Positions 1 through 9,893 of a stretch of DNA of 64,000 bases are shown piece after piece. Position 1 is the first letter of the stretch. Each line of letters starts with the position of its first letter. The DNA is from JASSUD01 sp031963415 (GTDB taxonomy: Bacteria; Pseudomonadota; Gammaproteobacteria; Burkholderiales; Burkholderiaceae): positions 1,736,001 through 1,800,000 of the forward strand of contig JASSUI010000001.1 in assembly GCA_031963415.1 (NCBI GenBank), read 5' to 3'. The position numbers and the translations under genes were made by a program. The notes under the pieces were generated by a model that saw nothing but the letters and a program-made list of their open reading frames with translations, ran no database searches and was not told the origin of the DNA.

Positions 1-171
1 CGTTATGCTATTCGGCAAGGTATCAAAGACGGTTCTATCTCCTACGGTATTCGGCTTGAGTTTAACCATCTTGCAGCTTTTATCAGCGAGAGCAAAAAAC
101 TGGACGCAAATCAACTCTCAATTAATTCTCAAAGCGGACAAGTTTATATCCAAGTAAAGTATGCAAGGTAA
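1..171 (+). CDS. C-terminal fragment of an unrecognised protein
   Basis: An open frame enters from the left edge of the window and stops at TAA 169-171, giving 56 residues of C-terminus that begin RYAIRQGIKDG and end QVKYAR. The start lies outside the window. No domain is recognisable in this fragment. It is followed by about 220 bases of non-coding DNA before the transfer operon, so it is not obviously co-transcribed with traF. The tail is rich in polar residues and shows no membrane segment. No function is proposed. Confidence 0.45.
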   Translation, partial: RYAIRQGIKDGSISYGIRLEFNHLAAFISESKKLDANQLSINSQSGQVYIQVKYAR

Positions 172-310
172 AAGCTTTGTTTTGGCGTTTATTATGCTTC
201 GGACGTTGAGAGTGCCCTTGTCTAGAAATCACGGCATTTGAACTTTGCTGGCGGTACGACACCTGAACTTTGCCTTGACATGCAATCTACAGAAGATGAA
301 TTGATTCTAT

Positions 311-327
311 TTCCCCTTTTTGGGCAT
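311..327. promoter_or_regulatory. Operator-like palindrome upstream of traFHG
   Basis: TTCCCC-TTTTT-GGGCAT is an imperfect member of a 17-bp palindrome family found six times in the window. It ends 64 nt before the traF start. The equivalent sites before traL and traI lie 66 and 67 nt upstream of their genes. The regular spacing suggests binding by a shared transfer regulator. The regulator itself is inferred, not shown. Confidence 0.55.
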
Positions 328-390
328 TTCTTCCGGATTGAGTTTTGCCGATGCTGAGTACCATATCGAATAATCAGCGCGCAAAACCTC

Positions 391-1395
391 ATGATGCTAA
401 AAAAACTGTCCTATTGGGTGCTAGTGGCGGTGTCTATGCTCGGTGCCTTAAGGAATATTCAGGCCGAAGAGATTCGTGGTTTCTATACGAAAAAAGCCCA
501 AGGCTGGTTTTGGTATGAACCTATACCGGCTGAAGAAAAAAAGGCGATTGAGTCTAAAAAAACCGCTTCTACCTCTCTCCCACCCAGCCCACCTAAAGAA
601 AATCCACTGGCGAGACATCCTTTGCCTTTTTCCGCCGCTTGGTTTCGGCAGAATTTACAGAAATACAAAGATGTCGCTTGGGATAATCCATCGCCAGACA
701 ATATTCAAGCTTTTCTTTATTTACAACGGTTTGCTGTAGATCGCTCAGAACAATTTGCGGATGGCGTGGAATTAGTCACGCTAGGCGACCCTTCATTAGA
801 TGAATTAAGTCGTCGTCCTTCTGCGACTTTTGCCTCCCAGCAAGTCGATAAGCAAGCGGGAATGGACAAAATCAAATTGGTTAAATCATTAACCAAGCGA
901 TTCGGAATTTTCTTTTTCTTTCGCTCCGATTGTCCGTACTGTGAACTGCAAGCCCCTTTAATCAAGGTGCTAGAGCAAAACGAAGGGTTCACCGTGATTC
1001 CTGTGTCACTGGATGGGCAGCCGCTACCTAGCCATCTTTTTCCTAACTTCAAAGTCGATGAAGGCCACGCCCAAAAGCTAGGCATCCAAACTGTCCCCGC
1101 GTTGTTTCTTGCTTCTGAGGACGGAGAATTTGCTGCTATTGGGCAAGGCGTGATGTCTTTGCCGGAAATTAATCATCGAATCTTGGTGGCCGCCAAGCGA
1201 AAAAATTGGCTCTCTGAAAAATCGTTTAATCGTGCTCGCCCTGTGATGAATGTGAACGATAACGCCGCCAATTACTTGTCTTCTTCCGCCCATACAGCGG
1301 AGCAAATAGAACCCATTCAACCGGCGAGCAAGGAGAGTTTTATCCCGCCAGCCAAGCTGGTTGATTTTCTTAAAAAGATGAGCAAGGAGCCATGA
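391..1395 (+). CDS. traF: TraF, conjugal pilus assembly protein (thioredoxin-like)
   Basis: 334 residues with an N-terminal signal peptide (about residues 1-25, cleaved near NIQAEE). The C-terminal half is a thioredoxin-like fold carrying CPYC in FRSDCPYCELQAP, at about residue 182. F-type TraF proteins act in the periplasm in pilus assembly. Many lack the CxxC, so an intact motif suggests real oxidoreductase or isomerase activity, perhaps for the cysteine-rich TraN and TraU. The TGA stop lies one base before the GTG of traH, and traG follows, so the three form one operon. The first of two adjacent ATGs is used here; no strong ribosome binding site is visible before it. Confidence 0.9.
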   Translation: MMLKKLSYWVLVAVSMLGALRNIQAEEIRGFYTKKAQGWFWYEPIPAEEKKAIESKKTASTSLPPSPPKENPLARHPLPFSAAWFRQNLQKYKDVAWDNPSPDNIQAFLYLQRFAVDRSEQFADGVELVTLGDPSLDELSRRPSATFASQQVDKQAGMDKIKLVKSLTKRFGIFFFFRSDCPYCELQAPLIKVLEQNEGFTVIPVSLDGQPLPSHLFPNFKVDEGHAQKLGIQTVPALFLASEDGEFAAIGQGVMSLPEINHRILVAAKRKNWLSEKSFNRARPVMNVNDNAANYLSSSAHTAEQIEPIQPASKESFIPPAKLVDFLKKMSKEP

Positions 1396-1396
1396 C

Positions 1397-2830
1397 GTGA
1401 CATTTATTTCAACGTGGCGAAAACGTAGGAAAACTGTCTGCGCAATAGCCATGCTTTGTGGTGTCGTTGGGAGTGCGAACGCCGATGGCTTGCAAGCGCA
1501 GATGGACAAATTATTTGATGAAATGCGTCACACCACGCCACCAGGCGTTTATGAAAGTCAGCGGCGAGGAGTGATGGCCGGTGGTCGTTTCACGACTAAA
1601 ACACGAATTTTTGATGAAAACTTGGTCAGCCTCATTCCACCTTCTTGGAAAGCCGGTTGCGGCGGGGTAGATCTCTTTGGTGGCTCTTTATCTTTTATCA
1701 ATACCGATCAACTCGTACAGCTCTTGCGCTCAATTGCCGCTAATGCCAAAGGATATGCGTTTCAGCTAGCGCTCGATAATGTTTTTCCTGATGGCGCGAA
1801 GTGGATTGAAAATTTTCAAAAGAAAGTACAAGCCTTGAACCAACATCTCGGCAACTCTTGCCAACTCGCGCAAGGGGTAGTGAACGATATGACCTCTGGC
1901 TTTGATCTTAAATTTAAAACCGATGCGTCATTAAAGGGGACGGTGGGTGGACTCTTTGAAGATTTTTTTTCTTCTCGGCAAGAAACCAACGGCCAAAGCC
2001 CGCCGGAGAAAATGAGAGAGCAAAAACCCGATGATTATCAAAAACTCATTGGTAATATTGTTTGGAAGCAACTCAAGAAAAATCAGGCTCAGATGTGGTT
2101 TCAAGGAGGGGATGACGCGCTTCTTGAAGCGATCATGTCACTGACAGGAACGGTCATCATTGGAGATTTAGTGGATGACCCTGCACAAGCTAATGCGAAA
2201 ACGACACCATTGATCACATTACCTGGCAACAAAATTTCTTTAGCTGATTTAATTGAGGGTGGTTCGCTTCGAGTGTATTCCTGCGCGAATGATCGGAAAA
2301 ATTGCCTGCTAGCAGGAACCGAGAGCGGGATGCGCTTGGTCGAACTTAAAGGAATCAGATCGCAAATTAGCGATGTGCTATTAGGCACCAGCGCAACGCC
2401 TGGCGTTATCTTCAAATATGCGACGAATATTGGCACGCTAACCGATCAAGAAAAAGCTTTTGCCGCTAATCTGCCCGAAGGTATCGGAACGATTGTGCGT
2501 AATCTGTCCGTACTCTCTAAAGACGCTGCTAATATTTTCGCGGCGGAATCTTCTGGCGCATTGGCTCTTCATATGGTGTATAGCTTTGCTGAAGAGTTGC
2601 TACGTGCAACGCGTATTGCTTTAGCCAATAGCGATAGTCCCTACCAGAAAACTGCATTAGAACTACTAGCTCAATCTCAAAATCAAATACGCAAGGAATA
2701 TGCGCTGCTGTTGGCACAGTACGGCGATTTAGCGACGCAGATCTCGAAATACAATAATCTGCTTGAAAATATCCGCAAGCAAAAATACCTGCTTACCACG
2801 CTTTCTAAAGCGCCGAAAACCAAGGAATAA
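1397..2830 (+). CDS. traH: TraH, conjugal pilus assembly protein
   Basis: 477 residues. It starts at GTG 1397, seven bases after GGAG, in the last codons of traF. A basic N-terminus followed by a hydrophobic stretch ending SANA looks like a Sec signal peptide. The body has the usual TraH features: a CGGVDLFGGSLSFIN segment early on, a long alpha-helical middle and a coiled-coil C-terminus. TraH belongs to the F-type pilus extension/retraction complex with TraF, TraW, TraU and TrbC. Its length (about 460 residues is normal) and its place between traF and traG support the call. Confidence 0.93.
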   Translation: MTFISTWRKRRKTVCAIAMLCGVVGSANADGLQAQMDKLFDEMRHTTPPGVYESQRRGVMAGGRFTTKTRIFDENLVSLIPPSWKAGCGGVDLFGGSLSFINTDQLVQLLRSIAANAKGYAFQLALDNVFPDGAKWIENFQKKVQALNQHLGNSCQLAQGVVNDMTSGFDLKFKTDASLKGTVGGLFEDFFSSRQETNGQSPPEKMREQKPDDYQKLIGNIVWKQLKKNQAQMWFQGGDDALLEAIMSLTGTVIIGDLVDDPAQANAKTTPLITLPGNKISLADLIEGGSLRVYSCANDRKNCLLAGTESGMRLVELKGIRSQISDVLLGTSATPGVIFKYATNIGTLTDQEKAFAANLPEGIGTIVRNLSVLSKDAANIFAAESSGALALHMVYSFAEELLRATRIALANSDSPYQKTALELLAQSQNQIRKEYALLLAQYGDLATQISKYNNLLENIRKQKYLLTTLSKAPKTKE

Positions 2831-2833
2831 AGC

Positions 2834-5800
2834 GTGTCTACTTTCACCTTATATTCCATCGGGGACGCGGCCTTTCTAGAGCAAGTGTTGATTGCTGTTT
2901 CCATGATTACGGGGACAGGCGACTTTAAGCAGATGGTCAGTATTGGGCTACTGCTTAGTGCGTTTTTTATCGCGTTTCAGTCAATATTCCAAGGCGGGGC
3001 CAGAGGTGTGCCGTTTCAGCAAGTGTTTACGGGATGGCTGCTCTATGCCATTTTATTTGGCCCAACCACCACGATCACGATTGAGGATGCTTATACAGGC
3101 GATGTGCGGGTAGTGAGTCGAGCGCCGATAGGGATAGGCTTTGCAGGAGGCGTTATCTCAAATATAGGCTATAACGCGGCTAAGTTATTTGAAACAGGGT
3201 ATGGAATTATCGTTCCGAGCGTGACCCAACGGCACTTTGCAGAAACGCTGAAATTGCTCAACGATGTACGCCGTCGTAGCTATGACTCCGCTATTTTTGC
3301 TGCATTAAATCAAGCCAATGGCGGCGGCTATGTCGATGTTCGTCATTCATGGGAGAACTATATCCGTGAATGCACGCTCACCAAAATTGATCTTAGCCAA
3401 ATGTCATTAGACAGTTTGATGAACAGTCCAATAGACACGGCGCTTAAGTTCAACTCTCAGTTGTACGGCACGAGACTTTATCTCTCTTCATCAAATCCCC
3501 AAGGCGAAGATACGACTTGCACAGAAGGCTTTACTGCGCTCAATGCAGCGATGAGTCATCTGAATAGTCAGCCGGTTATTGAGGCGTTGCGTCATGTTTT
3601 GGGCGCTAATCTATCTGCTGACAAAAATGTGCTGAGTGAGGTCGGCGATGCGCTGCAAGCGATGGGAGCTACCACGACTAGCGCAACCGAATATCTAAAA
3701 ACCGCGATTCTCGAACCCCTTTATGCAGAGGCAGCGGCGGGGCGGTATCAGGATTTTCAGGACTTTAGCTCAGCTTTAATGGTTAATCAGGCGATTCAGC
3801 AGCGTAATACACGGTGGGCGTCTGAACAGTCAATGTTTATGACCTCAGTGCGTCCGATGCTGACTTTCTTTGAGGGGTTTGTGTATGCGATTACACCGAT
3901 TCTCGCTTTTATGATCGTTTTGGGGAGTTTCGGCGCGCAATTGGCGGGTAAATATGTGCAAATTCTTTTGTGGATTCAGCTTTGGATGCCCGTGCTATCC
4001 ATTATCAACTTGTATGTTCATACCGCAGCATCAAACGAAATGGCGAGCTATAGCGCATCAGGATTGAATTCAATGTATGCGTTGGCTTCGTCTAGCGAGA
4101 TTATGCAGAACTGGATTGCGACAGGCGGTATGTTGGCAGCGGCTACCCCTGTTATTTCATTTTTTGTCGTGACAGGTTCCAGTTATGCGATGACTGGTCT
4201 TGCTGGAAAAGTGACTGGAGCGGAGCACATCGATCAAAAAGTGCAATCTCCTGATCTGTTACGACAAGGGCCAGTCATGATGAGTCAACCCGCCTTTAGC
4301 CATAGTCCGTTTAGTGGTGCGATTGCTACTGGGGCGGAGGGCATGATTAGTACGTTGTCTTTAGGATCGTCCTTAGCGTCAGGGATGAGTTCTGCCAGTA
4401 CGCTTCAGCATCAAAAATCTGAAGCCTTTCAAAACGTATTAAGTCGGGGATTAGTCGAAGGTGCCAGTCAAGAGAAAGCCTATGCGCGCTTATCAGATAT
4501 CGGGCGCAGTTTTACTTCGCAACATACGGCACAGAGTCAATTCGTCAGCCAGCAAGCGAAAGGCTTCATGGATAAGTTCCAAGTTGATGACTCTCATGCT
4601 GATGCGGTGAAAGGGGCGATTACTGCGCAGCTTTCTGGAGCAATAAATGCAAGTGCGGGGGTTGAGGCTGTCATGCCATTAGTTGGTACTAAGCTTAATG
4701 CTTTGACAGAAAAAGCGAGTGGTGGTTCGGCCACACCTAACGCACAAGCTAGTGCAGATGCTGGTATCAATTTAGATGCTCGGTTAGTTGGTGCATCGCA
4801 ATCTAATGCCAATGATCAATCCCAATGGAGTGCTACTGACGTCTCGCAGTTTATGAAGGGCATACGCCTTGAGCAATCAGATTCGCAAGGATTCACGAAT
4901 CAACTGGCAGAGGGTTTTAAACGACAACATGGGGAACGTTTTAGCCGGACTTGGGGAGATACACTATCTCGTAATCTATCCAAAACCGCATCCGAAGTCG
5001 TATCTTCAGCCGATACCTTTACTCAAATGAGTCAACTCCAGAACCAAATGGGGGCGATGACAAATACTGACTTTAAAACTTTGGGGGCAGCGGTGGCAAA
5101 CACGCCTAAAGTAAATGCGTCTTTAAATGACTATTTCATCCGCCATGCCAATCACGGAGTGCGGCAAGAAGCGGCTGAATTAGAAAAGCGTTATCACGCC
5201 TATGGCATGAATCCGAGAGTGGGACAGGCAGCAGCGCGTCTTACAGCTTTAACGAATACAAGTAATTATGCGCCAGGTGAGGAATTATCAGGCTTTCAAA
5301 CTGCATTGCAAGCCATCAATCTGGCTGGAGGGCGGAATACTAGCTTTGATAGTCATCCTGCAGCTAATCAGCATCTTCAAAAGCCGAAGGCGGATATGCA
5401 ACGATCAGGGATTGAAAGCGCGTTGGGAAATGGGCCAGCTGTTCCCTCTGGTTTACGTTCTACTGTTGCTGCTACCGTAGAAACTAACCCTAGTGCAGAA
5501 ATTGATCAGTTGCCCGCTAGTAGTTCAATGGTACAAAAAGAACATCAGAGCCAGTTGGCAGATTTACAAACTAAAGCACAAGCCAGTGAACGGCAAATGT
5601 CTGCCCCTGAAGAAGCAAAAGCACGAAATAATTTACTTCATGCGTTACCTCCTATGTCTTGGAGTGCATCAGGTTGGGGAGCCTGGGATAACTCGACAGG
5701 TTGGTTAAAACGTCGGGCAGAGCAAGCGGGAGGGGCTTTAATTGCAGGAGGGGCTGAAAGTGCTCGCACCTTTGCGCGTAGCATGGAGGAATTACATCAT

Positions 5801-6433
5801 ATCACCCCTGCACAAAGAGAGCAGTTTATCGCCGCCACGCAACAAGGCGATCAAGCCGTGCAAGAAGCAGCGGGGTGGGCAGGTTCGCTAGCGACAGGCA
5901 GCGCCAAGCTAGGCCGCAACGTTATCGGAGCAGCGGTGACAGGCTATGATCAAACTAAAAAGTGGTTGGCTGGAGGTTCTGATTTATCAGCGGCAGCCAA
6001 AGAAATGACGTTGGAACAGCGAGGGGCCTTTTATGCGGCTGCGTTTGCCTCTGCCACTGAGGCTGGAGCGGATAAAGCACAGGCTTTTATGCAGCAGTAC
6101 GGTACGCAGTTTAAAGAAACTTTGCATGCTGTAGCAAAAAATCGTTATGGGTTAACGGATACCCAAGCAGCTGTCTATGCCGAATCTTTTGATACTGACT
6201 CAGGCAGGAGGACGCAAGCTGTGCAAAATCTTAAAATGGAATATGCAGAAAGAAAGGCTGATGGCGCTGTTCAATTAGATGCTAGAGGTAAGCCTGTATT
6301 GAGCAAAGCGAATGAGGAATTCACCGACAAGTTGGTGAATGTACTGCAGAATTCGACGAGGGCTGGGGATAGAGCGGGTAGTTATTTAACAGCAGTACGT
6401 GGATATAACATCGCTAATCGGCATTTTAAATAG
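2834..6433 (+). CDS. traG: TraG, mating-pair stabilisation inner membrane protein
   Basis: 1,199 residues. It starts at GTG 2834, seven bases after AAGGA and three bases after the traH stop. The N-terminal third holds several membrane segments (about residues 10-75 and 340-455). The C-terminal two thirds is a long, soluble, Gln/Ser/Ala-rich helical region, as in SXT and F TraG. The N-terminal part is needed for pilus assembly and the C-terminal part for mating-pair stabilisation and, in F, entry exclusion. Its length is slightly above F TraG (about 940) and close to SXT-type TraG. It is the last gene of the traFHG operon. Confidence 0.92.
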   Translation: MSTFTLYSIGDAAFLEQVLIAVSMITGTGDFKQMVSIGLLLSAFFIAFQSIFQGGARGVPFQQVFTGWLLYAILFGPTTTITIEDAYTGDVRVVSRAPIGIGFAGGVISNIGYNAAKLFETGYGIIVPSVTQRHFAETLKLLNDVRRRSYDSAIFAALNQANGGGYVDVRHSWENYIRECTLTKIDLSQMSLDSLMNSPIDTALKFNSQLYGTRLYLSSSNPQGEDTTCTEGFTALNAAMSHLNSQPVIEALRHVLGANLSADKNVLSEVGDALQAMGATTTSATEYLKTAILEPLYAEAAAGRYQDFQDFSSALMVNQAIQQRNTRWASEQSMFMTSVRPMLTFFEGFVYAITPILAFMIVLGSFGAQLAGKYVQILLWIQLWMPVLSIINLYVHTAASNEMASYSASGLNSMYALASSSEIMQNWIATGGMLAAATPVISFFVVTGSSYAMTGLAGKVTGAEHIDQKVQSPDLLRQGPVMMSQPAFSHSPFSGAIATGAEGMISTLSLGSSLASGMSSASTLQHQKSEAFQNVLSRGLVEGASQEKAYARLSDIGRSFTSQHTAQSQFVSQQAKGFMDKFQVDDSHADAVKGAITAQLSGAINASAGVEAVMPLVGTKLNALTEKASGGSATPNAQASADAGINLDARLVGASQSNANDQSQWSATDVSQFMKGIRLEQSDSQGFTNQLAEGFKRQHGERFSRTWGDTLSRNLSKTASEVVSSADTFTQMSQLQNQMGAMTNTDFKTLGAAVANTPKVNASLNDYFIRHANHGVRQEAAELEKRYHAYGMNPRVGQAAARLTALTNTSNYAPGEELSGFQTALQAINLAGGRNTSFDSHPAANQHLQKPKADMQRSGIESALGNGPAVPSGLRSTVAATVETNPSAEIDQLPASSSMVQKEHQSQLADLQTKAQASERQMSAPEEAKARNNLLHALPPMSWSASGWGAWDNSTGWLKRRAEQAGGALIAGGAESARTFARSMEELHHITPAQREQFIAATQQGDQAVQEAAGWAGSLATGSAKLGRNVIGAAVTGYDQTKKWLAGGSDLSAAAKEMTLEQRGAFYAAAFASATEAGADKAQAFMQQYGTQFKETLHAVAKNRYGLTDTQAAVYAESFDTDSGRRTQAVQNLKMEYAERKADGAVQLDARGKPVLSKANEEFTDKLVNVLQNSTRAGDRAGSYLTAVRGYNIANRHFK

Positions 6434-6448
6434 GCTTAAAATCCACAT

Positions 6449-6844
6449 TTAGAAATTAACCCAATTTTTATACCAGCGGCGTCTACTCCAACGCTTCCTC
6501 CAGTTATTACGTCGTGTATGAATAATATATTTATTGTCAATACAAGCGTCGTTTTCAGAAGGCTCTGTGGGTAATCTCTTAAACAGCGAGATTGTGTTAG
6601 ATATCCCTTTAGCCACAAGAAATAATGCAAAAAGTGCCACCGCCATTTGCCATTTCAGCCAAGCAATAGCTGCCCAGAATAAAACAGTCATCCATATATT
6701 TTGATGAATCCGCTTTAAAGGGCGTTTCCCCCACACCACTGCAGGCACAGCCATTAGCACCCATCCAAAGGCGGTATTAGTTACTATGGCATAGCCTAAA
6801 AGCAGCATGCCAAGTAAAAATATGTTGAGAACGTGGTTTTTCAT
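6449..6844 (-). CDS. Small predicted inner-membrane protein
   Basis: 131 residues, convergent with traG, whose stop lies 15 bases away. Hydrophobic segments lie at about residues 5-40 and 50-80. They are followed by a polar, strongly basic tail (RRNNWRKRWSRRRW) that would be cytoplasmic by the positive-inside rule. No family is recognised. An inhibitor or exclusion role beside traG would be speculation. There is no clear Shine-Dalgarno sequence before the ATG, so expression is uncertain. Confidence 0.5.
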   Translation of the reverse strand: MKNHVLNIFLLGMLLLGYAIVTNTAFGWVLMAVPAVVWGKRPLKRIHQNIWMTVLFWAAIAWLKWQMAVALFALFLVAKGISNTISLFKRLPTEPSENDACIDNKYIIHTRRNNWRKRWSRRRWYKNWVNF

Positions 6845-6901
6845 GCTATCGCTGCACGCATTTTTTGGAGTTTCTATATAGCCGCGTAATAAAAAACAAA
6901 A

Positions 6902-6930
6902 CCCCCTTGAGCTTATAAAGCTGAAGGGGG
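6902..6930 (-). terminator. Rho-independent terminator of the Rpn gene
   Basis: CCCCCTT-G-AGCTT-ATA-AAGCT-G-AAGGGGG forms a 12-bp stem with one G-G mismatch and a 3-nt loop. On the minus strand it is followed by a T-rich run (TTTTGTTTTTT). It sits about 30 bases beyond the stop of the minus-strand Rpn gene. There is no T-run on the plus strand. Confidence 0.8.
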
Positions 6931-6961
6931 AAGTGTTTGCTAGCTGGGCAAAGTACCTTTA

Positions 6962-7876
6962 CTACATCTTAATATCTGTATCGTTATTTTCGATAATTTT
7001 AAGCACTTCGTTTTTATCAAAACCAGTATATTTAATGATCTGCGTTGGCGTTAGACCTTCTTCCAGCATGTTTAAAACTGAGAATCGCACAGTGTCTAGA
7101 CGACCTCTTTGTTCGCCTCTTTGTTCAAGTTGTTGAGCAAGCGTCATAAGTCCCTCTCTATATTCTGGCGCATGCTCAATGACATACGAAAAAAACTTTT
7201 CATTGTCCTCACATTCGCCTTCTTGAATTAGATACTGCAATATGCTTAATGCCTTGTCAATAGGCAACGGGTAAGCAGAAAGAGGCGGTAATACCTGTTT
7301 CAACAGCACATATATATCTCTAGCGTTCGCGTGCTTCATCACCATTTCAAAAGCCGCTGCGCGCCGATGTTCGAGCAGCTTTTCGTCCGGAATCACGCTC
7401 AGATCAACTAACGATATCGGACCAGGGAAGAATTGACGCGCTAGTTCAGTATCTTCAAAACACTCCATTAAATCCAGTGAATAACGATAGGGAGAATCTG
7501 AACCGTTGTAGAAAAGCAAAGGCACGACCACCGGCAATTTTTTCTTACCTGGGTTCTGATCTAAGTAGCTGCGCATCGCAGCTAACCGATATTCCAGCAT
7601 GCGGAAAGGCATCAACTCATCGCCCGAGCTTTGATGTTCTATCAGAATATAGACGCCAATATCACTTTTCCCAGCTTTTACTGAGTAAAGCATATCCGAC
7701 ATATGTTCACGTAGCGTCGGTGAAATGAAAGAGCCACTTTCTAACGTCAAAGTCGCCCAATCACACCGCATCGTCAGTGCCTTTGGTAGATGCGCTTCTA
7801 AAAAATCTTTCGCTACCTCGACATCGGCCATTTGTGTCTTAAATAGCCTATCGTGGGGCCGGAAAATAGCACTCAT
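6962..7876 (-). CDS. Rpn-family recombination-promoting nuclease
   Basis: 304 residues. The N-terminus (HDRLFKTQMADVEVAKDFLEAHLP) and the core ADMLY-like SDMLYSVK followed by YILIEHQSSGD match the Rpn/YhgA family (PF04754), PD-(D/E)xK nucleases once annotated as transposases. The expected acidic residue (D of SDMLY) and the E of IEHQS are present. The C-terminus carries an EQRGEQRG linker and a short helical tail ending in acidic and Lys residues. E. coli RpnA makes DNA breaks and promotes RecA-independent recombination. The gene is monocistronic and ends at a strong terminator. A remnant of a second family member lies at 11.1 kb. Confidence 0.88.
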   Translation of the reverse strand: MSAIFRPHDRLFKTQMADVEVAKDFLEAHLPKALTMRCDWATLTLESGSFISPTLREHMSDMLYSVKAGKSDIGVYILIEHQSSGDELMPFRMLEYRLAAMRSYLDQNPGKKKLPVVVPLLFYNGSDSPYRYSLDLMECFEDTELARQFFPGPISLVDLSVIPDEKLLEHRRAAAFEMVMKHANARDIYVLLKQVLPPLSAYPLPIDKALSILQYLIQEGECEDNEKFFSYVIEHAPEYREGLMTLAQQLEQRGEQRGRLDTVRFSVLNMLEEGLTPTQIIKYTGFDKNEVLKIIENNDTDIKM

Positions 7877-8159
7877 GGTTTATCAATGAAAAAATAAGAA
7901 GGATGCGTAATAGTGCCTCACAGGCTATTGTAAAGTAAGTCTTATTTGTTCTTAAATGTAGTGAATTAATGCCTCTCATAGGGGAGGCTGTTGGAATCCC
8001 CGCTATGGCTACGATTTTGAAGAGGTAAGCTCCAGAAAAAGCAGAATCTAAATCTCTACGACTTCAAATTTGAGCAAGAGGCGGGAGGCGAAGCTCAGGG
8101 GAATAAACAGCTAGCCTTATACCTTCTTTATAGCTAATCCTAGTTACTAATATTAATTT

Positions 8160-8708
8160 TTATCCCGCTTTATTTTTTGATTTAGTTGTATCCCGCAACC
8201 GTCCTGATAGAACAGAGCTAAGCTCAATCAAAGTGCATAAATTTGGAAAAGCCATGAGAACTGCAATTAGGAATGTGGAGAAGCGCAGCATGCTGCCTTC
8301 TTGTCCTAATTGATCAGGGGAAATAAGGCTTAATACCTCAATAATATCGAGATTTGTCCAGAAAAATATGATTGCGCATAGCGTAAATGGTAAAAGTCCT
8401 GTGGGGGAAATTACCACTGAAAATGGGAAAGAACTTTTCTTTTCCCATTTTTCCAGACGACAAGCAGAGAGGATAAACGTTGTAACCAAGGAAAAAAGTA
8501 ACCAGCTCATCCATCCCCATTGGAAAAAAGGTGTCTTATTTGCTGTTTTTAGAAAATTAGGTGCAATCTCGATAAGCAAAAAACCATGAAATACAAATAC
8601 GGCCATTAATGCGAAAAATAAAAGGTATGTGCTAAACGATAGGGATATGCCTGAGTCTAGCGAATCTTCATTTTGCTTCTGCTGTTGGTTGGGTATAGAT
8701 GGTTGCAT
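8160..8708 (-). CDS. Predicted four-helix membrane protein, unknown function
   Basis: 182 residues. A polar N-terminus (QPSIPNQQQKQNEDS) is followed by hydrophobic segments at about residues 26-48, 68-82, 96-116 and 140-165, and then a basic tail. No family is recognised. About 280 bases of non-coding DNA separate it from the Rpn gene and about 190 from dam. Low-complexity Gln/Ser-rich N-termini are common in host-adapted proteins of endosymbionts, but nothing else supports an effector role. Confidence 0.55.
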   Translation of the reverse strand: MQPSIPNQQQKQNEDSLDSGISLSFSTYLLFFALMAVFVFHGFLLIEIAPNFLKTANKTPFFQWGWMSWLLFSLVTTFILSACRLEKWEKKSSFPFSVVISPTGLLPFTLCAIIFFWTNLDIIEVLSLISPDQLGQEGSMLRFSTFLIAVLMAFPNLCTLIELSSVLSGRLRDTTKSKNKAG

Positions 8709-8901
8709 AGTGCACCTTAATTTCTCTAATAATGTTTATCAATAATTGAAAAAAACTGAGGATATAAAAGTGAAAAAAGAGGGTTAAATCATAATTTACT
8801 TCTTATGACTCACCTCAACAATTACTCCTTTACAAAAGAGCGTTTATTTTAAATGATTCATTCAACTTGGAAGTACGCACTGTGCGTTTGAATATGCTGA
8901 G

Positions 8902-9753
8902 CTAGCCATTGCTTTCTATTTTTATATTTGCCGAAATAATCAGCTCTTCATATGGTTTACGGCCCGCTGGACTAGCTGAAATCCCTGAGTAGCGCGAAAC
9001 TTTTCTTAAGGCGAATCCAAAATCTGAATATAGATCATGCACGCATTGATGATTGGCATTCGTTACCAGAATTTTTGCGCCTCGTGCTTTCGCTTCGCAT
9101 AAAGAGCAAGCAAGGCGTTCTTGGTCCTCCCATGAAAACCGGCGCTTGTTATATTGGGTAAAGCCGCCTTTATTGTGATTAATTGTGTAGGGGGGATCGG
9201 CGAAAATAAAATCTCCTTCACTTGCTTGCTCTACTAGCGGTTGAAAATCAGAAACTCGCAAATCTACTCTTTGTAAAGAATCCGCTCGTTGTTGAAAATT
9301 ATCCGTGCTACGTACAATAGTTGTGCTTGAGCCTTTAGGAACATTAAATTTCCCCTTCTTATTCACCCGATAGATGCCATTAAAGCAAGTTCTGTTTAAA
9401 TAAATGGTTCTCAGCACACGCTCTATAGAATCAATGGGTTCTTCTGCTCGTTGTTCGTAATAATAATCTCGATTTTTAATATGTCTTTCCTGGATTTCTA
9501 TTAACCCTGTTTCGACTTTTTCCCAGTGATTTTTAATCATGTGATAGGAGTTTATTAATTCAAGATTAATATCACCAACAATAGCGCTCTGGGGATTCAA
9601 ATAAAATAGAACGGCACCGCTGCCTAGAAATGGCTCTATATATCTATTAAATTTCTTTGGCAGAATGTCTGCATATCTAGTTATAAACCATCTTTTCCCA
9701 CCAGGCCATTTAAGAAATGGTTGTAAAAATGAGATGGCTTTGACCTTAGCCAA
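8902..9753 (-). CDS. dam: DNA adenine N6-methyltransferase, Dam (D12) family
   Basis: 283 residues, the usual Dam length. The AdoMet motif FLKWPGGKRW lies at about residues 13-22 and the catalytic DPPY in FADPPYTINH at about residue 186. RYIEPFLGSGAVLF supplies motif I. Dam enzymes methylate adenine, usually in GATC. On a mobile element this may protect against restriction or adjust replication. The start is TTG 9753, eight bases after GGAG. The 17-bp palindrome at 9877-9893 lies about 120 nt upstream, which ties the gene to the same putative regulon as the transfer operons. Confidence 0.93.
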   Translation of the reverse strand: MAKVKAISFLQPFLKWPGGKRWFITRYADILPKKFNRYIEPFLGSGAVLFYLNPQSAIVGDINLELINSYHMIKNHWEKVETGLIEIQERHIKNRDYYYEQRAEEPIDSIERVLRTIYLNRTCFNGIYRVNKKGKFNVPKGSSTTIVRSTDNFQQRADSLQRVDLRVSDFQPLVEQASEGDFIFADPPYTINHNKGGFTQYNKRRFSWEDQERLACSLCEAKARGAKILVTNANHQCVHDLYSDFGFALRKVSRYSGISASPAGRKPYEELIISANIKIESNG

Positions 9754-9876
9754 TTAAAGTCTCCATTTTTATTATATGAATTGATAAAGGTAATATTTTT
9801 ATCAAATTTCCTAGAGTCGATTGCAAGAAGCATTAGATATCTTAATTCCTCATATCACGCTACCGTGTCGTTCTAT

Positions 9877-9893
9877 TTGCCCAAAATGGGGAA
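9877..9893. promoter_or_regulatory. Operator-like palindrome upstream of dam
   Basis: TTGCCC-AAAAT-GGGGAA, one mismatch from a perfect 6-5-6 palindrome. It belongs to the six-member operator family described at 311, 29619, 44440, 55636 and 57323, and lies about 124 nt upstream of the dam start. Confidence 0.5.
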